Below, in pieces: positions 23,425 through 32,459 of a stretch of 64,000 nt of DNA. Location of the stretch: NCBI GenBank assembly GCA_034422115.1, contig DAOUJW010000001.1, forward strand, positions 41,682 to 105,681, written 5' to 3'. This DNA is from DAOUJW01 sp034422115. GTDB taxonomy: Bacteria > Chloroflexota > Dehalococcoidia > Lucifugimonadales > UBA2985. Numbering within the stretch: the first letter of the stretch is position 1; every line of letters begins with the position of its first letter. A model generated the notes under the pieces. That model was not told the DNA's origin, ran no database searches, and worked only from the letters and a program-made list of their open reading frames with translations. Both the position numbers and the translations under genes were made by a program.

Positions 23425-24372
23425 CTAAGGCGCTTGTATGTCCACGGACTTGCCGTAGTCCGAGAAGGTCATTACGGTCTGGCCGGACAGGCTGGTATTG
23501 CTAATGGGGTCCGTCTGGAAGTACCGGACTGCAACCCTCCGCGCCAGGAAGTCCTGCGCGCCTATCCATATCTCCGTCTCAACGGGTTCATCCGGGGACT
23601 TGTTAACGATGGACGGATCGCCAACCAGGTCTGCGGCAGCGCCCGCGGGCAATGCCCCCTTCAGATAGTAGGCATTCATCCCGTCCAGGTCCACCACGCC
23701 AACCAGCGTGATTAGCTCAACAACTTCGCTTTCAAATCCAAGGTCCAGCTTGCCCAGGTGTTCTGCGTCGCCCAGTATGTTCAGCGGGTCCGGGCTTGGC
23801 TCCCACTCACCGCTGGAGGGGTTCTTCTGGTAGCCCTCCGCGCCGACGGCCAGGTACTCGTACTCCGCCGGGAAGCCGCCTGCGGTTACGACCGCGGTAA
23901 AGAGGCTGCGGTCCGGGGCCTGGAAGTCTCCGTGCATTTCGATCTTGCTCTCAGACACAAAGGGGCCTTCCAGCTTTGACTTGGTCTCTATCATGACGGC
24001 CCCGCTTTCCACCGACGCCATCGCCGCGACAGCCGCGTCCAGGACCTCCTGGACTGACGTCAGCACGGGGGCAGGTGTGGGCGTGGCGGTCGGCTCCGGG
24101 GTTGGCGTCGCAGTGGGCGCGGGGGTAGGCTCAGTGGTGGGCGTAGAGGTCGGGGCAGCGGTTGGCGCAGAAGTAGCGGTGGGATGGGGCGCGGACGTAG
24201 CCGTGGGGCTGGGGGCAACGGCGGTAGCCGTTGGCGGCGCGGCGGTTGGCTGGACGAGCCCGGCATCGTCTTCGCAGGCGACGGCAGACACCATCAAGGC
24301 CAGCGCGGCTACTGCGCCGAGCGCTGCTGCAAACCGCCTGCTCCAGTTTCGGTTGTTCGTTTCAGTAAACAT
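23425..24372 (-). CDS. Secreted lipoprotein with Thr/Pro linker, LppX/LprG-like fold
   Basis: A 315-residue lipoprotein. The signal peptide ends in VSAVAC (lipobox), followed by ~60 residues of Pro/Thr/Ala repeats that span the envelope. The globular part holds an amphipathic helix VLDAAVAAMASVESGAVMIE, then alternating beta strands ending in VMTFSDYGKSVDIQAP, a layout seen in LppX_LprAFG-type lipid-carrier lipoproteins. In mycobacteria those move lipids; here the role is unknown. It is a paralogue of the next gene (nonsense-interrupted) and lies just downstream of it on the same strand. Confidence 0.75.
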   Translation of the reverse strand: MFTETNNRNWSRRFAAALGAVAALALMVSAVACEDDAGLVQPTAAPPTATAVAPSPTATSAPHPTATSAPTAAPTSTPTTEPTPAPTATPTPEPTATPTPAPVLTSVQEVLDAAVAAMASVESGAVMIETKSKLEGPFVSESKIEMHGDFQAPDRSLFTAVVTAGGFPAEYEYLAVGAEGYQKNPSSGEWEPSPDPLNILGDAEHLGKLDLGFESEVVELITLVGVVDLDGMNAYYLKGALPAGAAADLVGDPSIVNKSPDEPVETEIWIGAQDFLARRVAVRYFQTDPISNTSLSGQTVMTFSDYGKSVDIQAP

Positions 24373-24378
24373 AGTTCG

Positions 24379-25689
24379 TTAAACCTGCTGCGCCGGCTGA
24401 ACTTCGCCTATGGTCAGCGTGTAAGTGCCGGCGCTGCCGTCGGCGGTCTCAACGGCAAGATAGTACTCGCCGGAGGCGGGCGCAGTCCACTCTATCAGGG
24501 ATGCCAGGGTGTCTCCATAGTCGTCGTTCCAGTCCAGATCAAACCCGTCCGAGTCGTACAGGCCCACGGCGGAGTCGGGCAGGGTGCCAAGCTCCACTGC
24601 TATCCGGTACTGTTGGCCCTCCGTGGCCTGGAATACAAAGTAGTCGTAGTCCAAGATGTTGTCAATCGCGCCCTCGGCCGTTTCGCCGACCGCCATCCGG
24701 GTGGCGGACGCCGGGTCGTTGCCATGGTCATCCTCTCCCTGCCAGAAGGTGAAGTCCTCTACGTCCTCCGCCTCAGGCGCCTGTATGTCCACGCTCTTGC
24801 CGTAGTCGGAGAAGGTCATCACAGTCCGGGCGGTAATTTTGTCCCCGGTGAGTGCATCCGTGTGCTGGAACCCCATCGTCATCTTCCGGACCAGGGAGTC
24901 CTCAACGCCAATCCACATCTCCATATCAACAGGAGCGCCCTGAGAGTCCTGTTCAAGGGATGAGTCGCCTGCAATGTAGGCGGCGGCGAAGGGAGGCAGA
25001 GACGAGTTCAGGTGGTATGCGCTGACGCCGTCCACCTCTTCTACGCCGACCAGGTTGATCAACCGGTTCACCTCGTCTTCGAGGTCCAGCTTTAGCTCGC
25101 CCAGGTATCCGCTTTCCCCCAGTAAGGCCACGGCATCCGCGCTCCTCTCCCATGCACCGGTGAAGGGGTTCTCCTAGTAGCCGTCCGTTCCAATGACCAC
25201 GGAGTCGTACTCGAAGGAGAAGCCGCCGGACGCGATTTTAGTCGTGAACCGGCTGCGGTCGGGGGCCTGATAATCCCCGGTCAAGACCAATGTAGTCTCG
25301 ATAGGCAAGGAACCCTCCAGCTTGGCTGTGCCCTCCATTATCACGGAGCCGGTCTCCACTGCGGCCATAGCGGCGGCCGCCGCGGCCAGGATCTTCTGGA
25401 CGGAAGGAGGCTCAGGTGTGGGCCCGGGAGTTGGCGTTGATAATGGTGTCGCGGTTGGCTTGGGTGTGGGCGTAGACGTAGGCCCGGCGGTTGCCGTGGG
25501 CGCTTCCGTAGAGGCGGGGACCGGCGCGACGACGGTCGCCGTTGGCGGCTCGGCGGTAGGCTGGGCGTCTTCCAGGTCGCAGGCTACGGCGACGAGCATC
25601 AATGCCAGCATCGCCACTCCAACCGCGACAATGCCGAGCCGTCTGATCCTGCCCCTGATCTCGTCTTCCGCGCAGTAGTGCATAGCCAA
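24379..25689 (-). pseudogene. Paralogous lipoprotein plus PPC domain, split by one amber codon
   Basis: The gene encodes a lipoprotein (VAVAC lipobox), a Thr/Pro linker and the same LppX-like domain as its neighbour. A C-terminal beta-sandwich follows (YFVFQATEGQQYRIAVELG, then APASGEYYLAVETADGSAGTY), matching the bacterial pre-peptidase C-terminal domain. After TDGY (codon 171) comes TAG at 25176-25174; reading continues in the same frame with ENPFTGAWERSADAV, aligning with QKNPSSGEWEPSPDPL of the neighbour. The neighbour has Gln where this has stop, so one CAG-to-TAG change explains it. No frameshift is needed. Full length would be 436 codons. It may be a recent mutation, a population variant or a sequencing error. 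Confidence 0.85.
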
Positions 25690-25716
25690 GAAAGGACCAC
25701 CTTTGGTTCGTGATAA

Positions 25717-25791
25717 TGGTACCCCCGGCGGGACTCGAACCCACGCACCTGGCTCCGGAGGCCAGTGCTCTATCCTCTGAGCTACGGGGGC
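25717..25791 (-). tRNA. tRNA-Arg (CCG)
   Basis: Minus-strand cloverleaf: acceptor GCCCCCG with CGGGGGT (one G-U pair), discriminator A and encoded CCA. The anticodon stem CTGGC/GCCAG closes CTCCGGA, anticodon CCG. The T-loop is GTTCGAGTC. Confidence 0.96.
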
Positions 25792-25912
25792 TTAACCGGC
25801 GTTCACTCGTGACGGAGGAAGGCCGCTTGCGGGGCTTGCCTTGCTGCGGTCTCAGTGGGGAATATAGCAGTGGCGCGGCTAAATGGCAATATCCGCCGCG
25901 TGTGGGGGGCCG

Positions 25913-27190
25913 TTACTGCGAGTCGCCGCGGCGGCCGGGACCGCCCCTGGCAAAGGAGGGGACCAGCAGGATGGCCGCCAGGAACGTGGTCACCACCGTC
26001 ATCAGGATGGACACGCCAAACAAGTCGGTTCCGATTACACCCCGGGCCAGCCCTATCCCTGCGATGATCAGCGCCACCTCGCCGCGGGGGAGCATTCCAA
26101 TGCCGACCCTCAGCGAACCCGCCCTGGTGAACCCGACACCAAGGGCCGGGAGCCCGCTGCCAACCACCTTGGACACAATTGCCAGGGCGGTCAGTATCAG
26201 GCTGAAGACTATGGTCCCGCCCATAGCGCCCACGTCCACCAGCATCCCCATTACCACGAAGAATATGGGCACCAGCGCGGGGTACAGCCCCTCCATAATC
26301 GGCCGCTCTATCCTCTCCTTCAGGCGGGTGTCCGAGAGAGCAAGGCCGATGGAGTAGGCGCCTATGATCATCGCCAGGCCAAAGCTCTCCGCCAGGCCGG
26401 ACGCCAGCAGGGCGAGGGCCATTGCAAGCCCGACTCTGGCGCCGGAGACCCTGAACGACTCAAAGGCGTTGGATATGTACCTGGAGGCCAGGATTCCTCC
26501 TATCATTAGAACCAGCCAGAACCCCACGGCCTTCAGGCCGATCAGGGCTATGCTGGAGACCGTGACCTCCTCGCCCGGCGTGGCTATTCCCACCACCACG
26601 GTCAGCACCAGAATCCCCAGCACGTCGTCCACCACGGCGGCGGCCATGATGGTCACGCCCTCCGGGGAGTCCAGCCTGTGGATGTCGCCCAGCACCCGTG
26701 CGGTGATGCCCACGGACGTAGCCGTCATAATCGCCCCCATGAAGAGGGCCGCGTAGAGAAGGGGGTCGCCCTCCAGTCCGGCTGGCTTGAGGAGCATGGT
26801 TATTCCCGCTCCCATAGCGAAGGGCGCTACAACTCCGCCAATCGCCACCAGCGATGCCGGGGCGGCATATCGGCGGAACTGCTTCAGGTCCGTCTCCAGC
26901 CCGGCGGCGAAGAGAAGGACCACGGCCGCAATCTGCGATATGGCGAATAGCTCCAGGGAGACTGGCAGGGTATCATGGCCGTTGATGACAGGGAACAGAG
27001 GCCTCAGGCCAAAAAAGGCCATGCCACCCAGGGCAAAGGGGCCTATCAGTATGCCCATTCCCAGCTCACCGAGGACCGGTGGTATCTTCAGGAACCGCTC
27101 GCAGATCTCCCCGCCGATCTTGGCGGCAACAAGGATGACCGCCAGCTGGATCACCAGGTACTCTACTTGCTTTACAAAATCCTCTTCCAT
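25913..27190 (-). CDS. CPA2-family cation:proton antiporter
   Basis: A 425-residue membrane protein with about twelve hydrophobic helices. It has PPVLGELGMGILIGP near the N terminus, AALFMGAIMTATSVGITARVLGD, and AAVVDDVLGILVLTVVVGI, whose Asp-Asp pair is the cation-binding motif of NhaA/CPA2 antiporters. The fold and ATS..TAR / DD motifs place it with KefB/NapA-type Na+/H+ or K+/H+ exchangers. The regulatory C-terminal RCK/TrkA-N domain of KefB is absent. It stands alone and convergent to no neighbour, serving pH or sodium homeostasis. Confidence 0.9.
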   Translation of the reverse strand: MEEDFVKQVEYLVIQLAVILVAAKIGGEICERFLKIPPVLGELGMGILIGPFALGGMAFFGLRPLFPVINGHDTLPVSLELFAISQIAAVVLLFAAGLETDLKQFRRYAAPASLVAIGGVVAPFAMGAGITMLLKPAGLEGDPLLYAALFMGAIMTATSVGITARVLGDIHRLDSPEGVTIMAAAVVDDVLGILVLTVVVGIATPGEEVTVSSIALIGLKAVGFWLVLMIGGILASRYISNAFESFRVSGARVGLAMALALLASGLAESFGLAMIIGAYSIGLALSDTRLKERIERPIMEGLYPALVPIFFVVMGMLVDVGAMGGTIVFSLILTALAIVSKVVGSGLPALGVGFTRAGSLRVGIGMLPRGEVALIIAGIGLARGVIGTDLFGVSILMTVVTTFLAAILLVPSFARGGPGRRGDSQ

Positions 27191-27422
27191 ACTCTTCCTG
27201 CGCCGAGGTATGGCGTGACACCAAGCGTGAATTATAGCAGGAGTTTTGAGAAATACATCACATTTGCAGGAATTCGGGACGGATTAGCCGCGCGGCGAAC
27301 CCAGCGTAAGGGCGGTTCGCGAACAGCCGCTACAGGGTCTGGATGTCATCCCCCGTGACGACGGGCAGCCGGGAGTGGGGTAGGGTGTGCAGTGGACCGT
27401 TTACAGATTAGGAGGGCGGCTG

Positions 27423-28670
27423 CTACCGCGAGCCGTGGGACTCGGTGGCGGCCGTCCGGGCCACTCGCACCCTCTTGATGCGCCGCCCCATGGTGGTGAT
27501 GACCCTGATGGTCAAGCCGTCCACCTGCGCCTCGTCTCCCGGCACGGGAATCCTGCCCAGCTGGTGGTAGAGCAGGCCGCCCAGGGTGTCGAACCCGTCG
27601 CCCTCCAGGTCGGTGTCGAAGGCCTGGTTCACGTCGTCAAGGGAGATGCGGGCGTCCATCAGCGCCTCGTCATCGCTCAGCATCTCGCTGAGGGACTCCG
27701 CCGTGTCGAATTCGTCCTCAATCTCCCCCACTATCTCCTCAAGCAGGTCTTCAATGGTGACCAGGCCGGTGGTGCCGCCGTACTCGTCCACCACAAGGGC
27801 AAGCTGGATGTGCTGCTCCTGGAAGTCACGCAGCAGGTCGTCCAGGCGCTTGAACACGGGGATGAAGAGGGGCGGGCGGGCGATGCTTGCCAGGTCCACG
27901 TCCGAATTCCCCGTAGACATGTTGCGCAGCAGGTCACGGGAGTGCACCACGCCGACTATGTTGTCTATGGTCTCCTCGTAGATGGGGATGCGGCTGTGGC
28001 CGTTGTCCCACATCAGCTGCGCCACCACGCCCAGGGAGGAGGTGGCCTCCGCAGCCACAATGTCCATCCGGGGGATCATAATCTCCCTGGCCGTGGTCTG
28101 GTCCAGCTTCAGAATCGACCTGATCATTTGCTCCTCGTGGGGCTCCAGCTCCTCGTTGAGGTCGGCCTCCGGCAGCTCGGCGAGGGTGATAGCGTTGGTC
28201 GAACCGGAAGAGTCTGACGACTCGGGGCCGACCGCGCCTACGCCGGACAGGGCGGACGCGGCAGACCCCTGCATTCGGCACAGCAGGGACGCGGGCACGG
28301 CCAAGGGCCAGAGAAGAAAGGCGAAGAAACGCGTCTTCCTGCCCAGGCGCGCTCCCGCGCCCGACAGCACGCCGTGCAGCAGGGGCAGCAGGATGAGCGG
28401 CCCCAGCATCCCCAGGGCTACGCCCCACCAGAGCGCGTCCAGGGCCAGCAACAGGAATACGCCTGAGACGACGGCCGCGGCCACCAGGACCGCCCGGATC
28501 AGCGACCGGACGGAGTCCTCCCACAGCGCGGGATGGACGGGCGCGCCCTCCTCCCCGGGGCCGCTGCGAAGCCTGAGGGACAGGTATCCCTCCGTCAGCG
28601 ACAGGAGGGCGTAAAAGGCCAGGGACAGGCCCAGGGCTATGGCTGCTGCTAACGAACTATCGGGGTCCAA
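27423..28670 (-). CDS. CorC/HlyC-family protein with paired CBS domains
   Basis: A 415-residue protein. Residues 1-130 contain three to four hydrophobic helices, roughly where DUF21 sits in this family. Then come two CBS domains (IMIPRMDIVAAEATSSLG and DVDLASIARPPLFIPVFKRL), and the family signature VVDEYGGTTGLVTIEDLLEE followed by IVGEIEDEFD. A C-terminal CorC_HlyC FAD-like domain closes it (DGLTIRVITTMGRRIKRVRV). Homologues are linked to magnesium and cobalt efflux. The N-terminal membrane region diverges from the usual DUF21, so transport function is less certain than family membership. Confidence 0.87.
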   Translation of the reverse strand: MDPDSSLAAAIALGLSLAFYALLSLTEGYLSLRLRSGPGEEGAPVHPALWEDSVRSLIRAVLVAAAVVSGVFLLLALDALWWGVALGMLGPLILLPLLHGVLSGAGARLGRKTRFFAFLLWPLAVPASLLCRMQGSAASALSGVGAVGPESSDSSGSTNAITLAELPEADLNEELEPHEEQMIRSILKLDQTTAREIMIPRMDIVAAEATSSLGVVAQLMWDNGHSRIPIYEETIDNIVGVVHSRDLLRNMSTGNSDVDLASIARPPLFIPVFKRLDDLLRDFQEQHIQLALVVDEYGGTTGLVTIEDLLEEIVGEIEDEFDTAESLSEMLSDDEALMDARISLDDVNQAFDTDLEGDGFDTLGGLLYHQLGRIPVPGDEAQVDGLTIRVITTMGRRIKRVRVARTAATESHGSR

Positions 28671-28766
28671 TGCATACCACCTCCCGCGGGTCGGTAGAGA
28701 GCGCCTCCGCTACGTAGGACGCTCCTATGACATGAGGCCGCGATATTGAGGATTCTTGCAGAGAGG

Positions 28767-30134
28767 TCATTGTTCTTTATTTGGTCTGCCGTTGGGCAGT
28801 ATTCTGGCCGGGACTCCCGCCACCTTTGCGCCCGCCGGCACGTCCTTCGTCACCACTGAGCCTGCGCCGGTGCTGGCTCCTGCGCCAACCCGGACCGGCG
28901 CCACCAGCATGGAGTCGCTGCCTATGAAAGCGCCCTCCTCGATAACGGTCTGGTGCTTGTCCACTCCGTCGAAGTTGCAGGTTACGGTGCCCGCGCCCAC
29001 GTTGACATCCGGGCCAACCCAGGAGTCGCCCACGTAGGTGAAGTGGCCTATCTTCGTCCCTCTGCCCAGGCTGCTCTTCTTCACCTCAACGAAGTTGCCG
29101 ACGTGCACGTCCCGCTCTATGTGGGTCTCAGGGCGGATGTGGCTGTAGGGGCCAATGTCGACGCCCTCCTCCAGTACGGCGGACTCCACCACGGAGTGCC
29201 ACACTCGGCAGCCGTCGGCAATGACGGTGTCCTCTATCATGGAGCCGGGGCCTATCCGGCACCCGCGCCCGATGCTTGTCTTGCCCTTGAGGAAGGTGTT
29301 GGGGTAGATCACGGTGTCCGGCTCAAGGGACACTGATGCGTCTATGTATGCAGGCTCCATGACGGTAACTCCCTGGAGAAGCCAGCGCTCGTTTATCCTG
29401 CGCTGCATAGCGTCCCTGGCCCGGGCAAGCTGGACGCCGTCGTTCACGCCGAGAGCCTCCAGTGGGTTGTCCAAAGTCAGTGTGGAAACCGCATGGCCCT
29501 GGGCCGCGGCCAGAGACACCAGCCCTGTCAGATAGAGCTCCCCGCTGGGGGAGGGTGTCAACTGCTCCAGTGCGCTCCAGACCCAGGGAGAGCTGAAGCA
29601 GTAGACGCCCGCGTTTCCCTCGCAGGCCGTCACGTCGCCGTCCTTCACGTCCGCCTTCTCGATAATGGACAGCACGCGGCCATCCTCTCCACGCGCCACG
29701 CGGCCCATGTCTTCCGTGGGGAGCTCGCTGCACGTCAGAATGGTGAGGCAGCTCCGGGCGGACTCGTGTTGGCGCATCAGGGCGCACAGGGTGTCGGAGG
29801 TTATGAGGGGAGCATCGCCGTTGACGACCAGGATGTTGCCCCGGTGGTCGCCCAGCAGGCCACGGGCCTGGGCCAGGGCGTGGCCCGTCCCCAGGGGATC
29901 GGCCTGCTCCACCAGGCGGCAGTCGGGGCCGAGAACGCCGGCCAGGTGGGGCGAGTCCGGCGGGACAACCGCGGCCACGTCCTCAAAGCCCGCCCCTCGC
30001 AGAGCGTCCGCGACCAGCCCCACCATCTCGCGGCCGCAGATGGGCTGCATGACCTTGGGTATACTGGACTTCATGCGGGTTCCTCTACCCGCGGCCAGGA
30101 TTATCGCTCGCCAACCATCCACTTTTTGCACCAA
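28767..30134 (-). CDS. glmU: Bifunctional UDP-GlcNAc pyrophosphorylase/GlcN-1-P acetyltransferase
   Basis: Makes UDP-N-acetylglucosamine. The N-terminal uridyltransferase begins AIILAAGRGTRMKSSIPKVM; the nucleotide site continues with GTGHALAQARGLL and VVNGDAPLI. From residue ~250 the left-handed beta-helix acetyltransferase shows hexapeptide repeats (IGRGCRIGPGSMIEDTVIAD, VGPDVNVGAGTVTCNFDG), ending in GAGSVVTKDVPAGAKVAGVPA. At 455 residues it is full length. UDP-GlcNAc supports cell-wall or glycan synthesis. It is monocistronic. Confidence 0.95.
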   Translation of the reverse strand: MVQKVDGWRAIILAAGRGTRMKSSIPKVMQPICGREMVGLVADALRGAGFEDVAAVVPPDSPHLAGVLGPDCRLVEQADPLGTGHALAQARGLLGDHRGNILVVNGDAPLITSDTLCALMRQHESARSCLTILTCSELPTEDMGRVARGEDGRVLSIIEKADVKDGDVTACEGNAGVYCFSSPWVWSALEQLTPSPSGELYLTGLVSLAAAQGHAVSTLTLDNPLEALGVNDGVQLARARDAMQRRINERWLLQGVTVMEPAYIDASVSLEPDTVIYPNTFLKGKTSIGRGCRIGPGSMIEDTVIADGCRVWHSVVESAVLEEGVDIGPYSHIRPETHIERDVHVGNFVEVKKSSLGRGTKIGHFTYVGDSWVGPDVNVGAGTVTCNFDGVDKHQTVIEEGAFIGSDSMLVAPVRVGAGASTGAGSVVTKDVPAGAKVAGVPARILPNGRPNKEQ

Positions 30135-30390
30135 TAACTAAAGGGCAACCGCACTCCTGTTGCTGCACAAGAACACCGGCTACCCTCTATCGAGAAAGAT
30201 CTGGACAAATCCACATTCTGCTCACATAGTAGCACGGTAGAAAGTGGGCTGTCAATGTCGGCGCAGTCTGCAAAGCGTAACGCGCACACCGTTGCCGGTC
30301 GTAATCCGTAGCGATGCGATGGCGCCGAGACAACGTCGACGTGGTAGATGCGCTTGTGGCGTTGGGCTGTGATATAATGCTGTTTCGGAA

Positions 30391-30481
30391 GGAGAGGTGG
30401 CCGAGAGGCTTATGGCGCCGCTCTCGAAAAGCGGTTCCCGATTGCATCGGGACGTGGGTTCAAATCCCACCCTCTCCGCCA
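30391..30481 (+). tRNA. tRNA-Ser (CGA)
   Basis: Class II tRNA: acceptor GGAGAGG/CCTCTCC, discriminator G, encoded CCA. The anticodon stem CCGCT/AGCGG closes CTCGAAA, giving CGA. A long variable arm (TTCCCGATTGCATCGGGA) is present. A TATAAT lies at 30373-30378 upstream. Confidence 0.96.
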
Positions 30482-30518
30482 ACGGGTCCTGCCGTGACCC
30501 GCAATGAGCAGGGATTCC

Positions 30519-30608
30519 GGAGAGGTGCTGGAGCGGCCGAACAGGCGCGACTGGAAATCGCGTAGGGGAGCAATCCCCTCATGGGTTCAAATCCCATCCT
30601 CTCCGCCA
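30519..30608 (+). tRNA. tRNA-Ser (GGA)
   Basis: Class II tRNA: acceptor GGAGAGG/CCTCTCC, discriminator G, encoded CCA. The anticodon stem CGCGA/TCGCG closes CTGGAAA, giving GGA. The variable arm is AGGGGAGCAATCCCCT. It follows tRNA-Ser(CGA) by 37 bases and probably shares its transcript. Confidence 0.96.
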
Positions 30609-30691
30609 TTCTCAAGCGCGGTCTCACGCCCCTGGCTTCGCCTCTCTATGCAATCTCCCCGTCACTTTGCTACGCTATCCGTGCAGAAGCT

Positions 30692-31573
30692 ATGAGGGTC
30701 TCTAAGACAATATCGGTGTCTCTGGTGACGCTCGCCGCCCTGGGCGCGCTGCTCGCTTGTGGAGGGGAGGCAGCACCGGGGTCCGACGGCGGCAGGCTGA
30801 GACTGGCCACGACCACCAGCCTCTACGACACGGGGCTTTGGGACACCCTGGAGAGCCGCTTTGAGGATATGTACGACGTGGATCTAGACATCCTGACCGG
30901 GGGGACCGGCAAGGCGTTGGAGTTTGGCAGGCTGGGAGAGGTGGACGTGCTTGCAATACACGACCGCGTCCGGGAGGAGACGTTCATTGCGGAGGGCTAC
31001 GGCGTGGAGCGGCATTCCATAGCCTACAACCACTTTCTGTTGGTGGGGCCGGAGAACGACCCTGCCGGAATCGAAGGAATGACCCCGGAGGAGGCCCTCT
31101 CGGAGATAATGAGAAGGGGGCGGGACAGCCGTGACAGGGTGTGGTTTGTGTCCAGGGGCGACGAGTCGGGGACGCACGCCAGGGAGAAGCTGCTGTGGCA
31201 GAGGGCGGGCCACGACTACGACGCGGTGCGGGACTCCGGCGACTGGTACCTTGAGTCCGGGGCGGGCATGGGCGCCGTCCTGCTCCTGGCTGATGAGAAG
31301 GACGCCTACACCCTGACGGACGCGGGCACATTCCTGGCCTTCAGGAAGGACATGGACCTGAATGTGCTGGTGGAGGAGGGCGACTCCCTCCTGAACGTGT
31401 ACTCCGTGATAGCCGTAAACCCGGAGCACTTTCCGGACGCCAACTCGGTCATGGCCGAGAGGCTGGTTGAGTTCCTTACGTCGGAGGAGGCGCAGGACCT
31501 GATAGGTGAACACGGCGTGAGGGAGTACGGCAGGCCGCTCTTCACTCCGACCAGAGGCGTGGAGCCGAGATGA
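30692..31573 (+). CDS. tupA: Tungstate-binding lipoprotein
   Basis: The periplasm-facing receptor of a TupABC transporter. The signal peptide ends in a lipobox LLAC (Cys23). The mature part begins LRLATTTSLYDTGLWD, the TTTS motif of TupA anion binding, followed by ILTGGTGKALEFGRLGEVDV and FVSRGDESGTH, both TupA signatures. Its length (293) is right. It is followed by permease and ATPase genes. TupA proteins bind tungstate very selectively over molybdate; the AOR operon 8 kb away gives a clear use for tungsten. ATG 30692 is the only start that yields a proper signal peptide; the ribosome-binding site is weak. Confidence 0.92.
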   Translation: MRVSKTISVSLVTLAALGALLACGGEAAPGSDGGRLRLATTTSLYDTGLWDTLESRFEDMYDVDLDILTGGTGKALEFGRLGEVDVLAIHDRVREETFIAEGYGVERHSIAYNHFLLVGPENDPAGIEGMTPEEALSEIMRRGRDSRDRVWFVSRGDESGTHAREKLLWQRAGHDYDAVRDSGDWYLESGAGMGAVLLLADEKDAYTLTDAGTFLAFRKDMDLNVLVEEGDSLLNVYSVIAVNPEHFPDANSVMAERLVEFLTSEEAQDLIGEHGVREYGRPLFTPTRGVEPR

Positions 31574-31587
31574 GCGCTTGCCTACGT

Positions 31588-31737
31588 CCCCCGTCACTCC
31601 CGTGCAGACGGGAGTCCACACTCTGCCCCTCCTGGATTCCCGCTTTCGCGGGAATGACGGAACACTGCATATCTTCGTCATCTTGCCTGGCAAGGCAAGG
31701 CCACACTCCGTTCCTGCGAAGGCAGGAATCCAGAGTT
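31588..31737. repeat. Hairpin repeats between tupA and tupB
   Basis: Three units, including ACTCCCGTGCAGACGGGAGT and ATTCCCGCTTTCGCGGGAAT, the last ending TTCCTGCGAAGGCAGGAAT. They separate tupA from tupB by about 195 bases and may lower expression of the membrane parts relative to the receptor. Confidence 0.75.
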
Positions 31738-31768
31738 TGGGAACCCGGCAGGGGAGGCGTCTAACCTC

Positions 31769-32455
31769 ATGGACCTGGTGCTGGACAGCTTCTTCACGGC
31801 CCTGAGGCTCATCTTCACGGGAGACCGGGAGGTGTTCAGCATAGCGGGCAGGACACTCCTCATCGCTGGGACTTCCACGCTTATTGCCACTCTGATATTC
31901 ATACCTGTGGGAAGTTTGATCTACTTCCACGACTTCCCCGGCAAGGGCGCTCTGGTCTACGTCATCCAGACCCTCTACAGCGTGCCCACGGTCTTCGTCG
32001 GGCTGCTGGTGTTCATCACCCTGTCCAAGGACGGGCCGATGGGCGGCCTGGGAATACTCTTCACGCCCTGGGCCATCGTCATGGGCCACGTGATGCTCAT
32101 ATCGCCCATCATCACCGGCCTCACCATCTCGGCGCTCAGGGGCGTTGCGCCGGAGGTCAGGGACACCGCCGTCTCGCTGGGCGCGGACCGTATGCAGACC
32201 ATCTTCACAATCGTCAAGGAGGCGAAGTACGGAGTGTCCACGGCGGCGCTGCTCGGCTTTGGGCGGGCAATTTCCGAGATAGGGCTGGCGATAATCGTTG
32301 GCGGCAACATCCGGGGGTACACCAGAACGCTGACGACGGCGATGTCCCTGGAGACGTCCATCGGCAACTTTGAGCTTGCGATGGCGCTGGGTATAATCCT
32401 GGTGTTCCTGGCCCTGGTGGTCAACGTCCTGGCCGGTCGGCTCCAGCAGAGGTGA
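31769..32455 (+). CDS. tupB: Tungstate ABC transporter permease
   Basis: A 228-residue membrane protein with about five helices. YSVPTVFVGLLVFITLSKDG and PWAIVMGHVMLISPIITGLT are typical of TupB/WtpB. The EAA loop reads VRDTAVSLGADRMQTIFTIV, followed by the conserved GFGRAISEIGLAIIVGGNIR and GYTRTLTTAMSLETSIG. It should form the channel of the transporter with tupA and tupC. Its stop lies four bases before the tupC start. Confidence 0.92.
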   Translation: MDLVLDSFFTALRLIFTGDREVFSIAGRTLLIAGTSTLIATLIFIPVGSLIYFHDFPGKGALVYVIQTLYSVPTVFVGLLVFITLSKDGPMGGLGILFTPWAIVMGHVMLISPIITGLTISALRGVAPEVRDTAVSLGADRMQTIFTIVKEAKYGVSTAALLGFGRAISEIGLAIIVGGNIRGYTRTLTTAMSLETSIGNFELAMALGIILVFLALVVNVLAGRLQQR

Positions 32456-32459
32456 GCGC

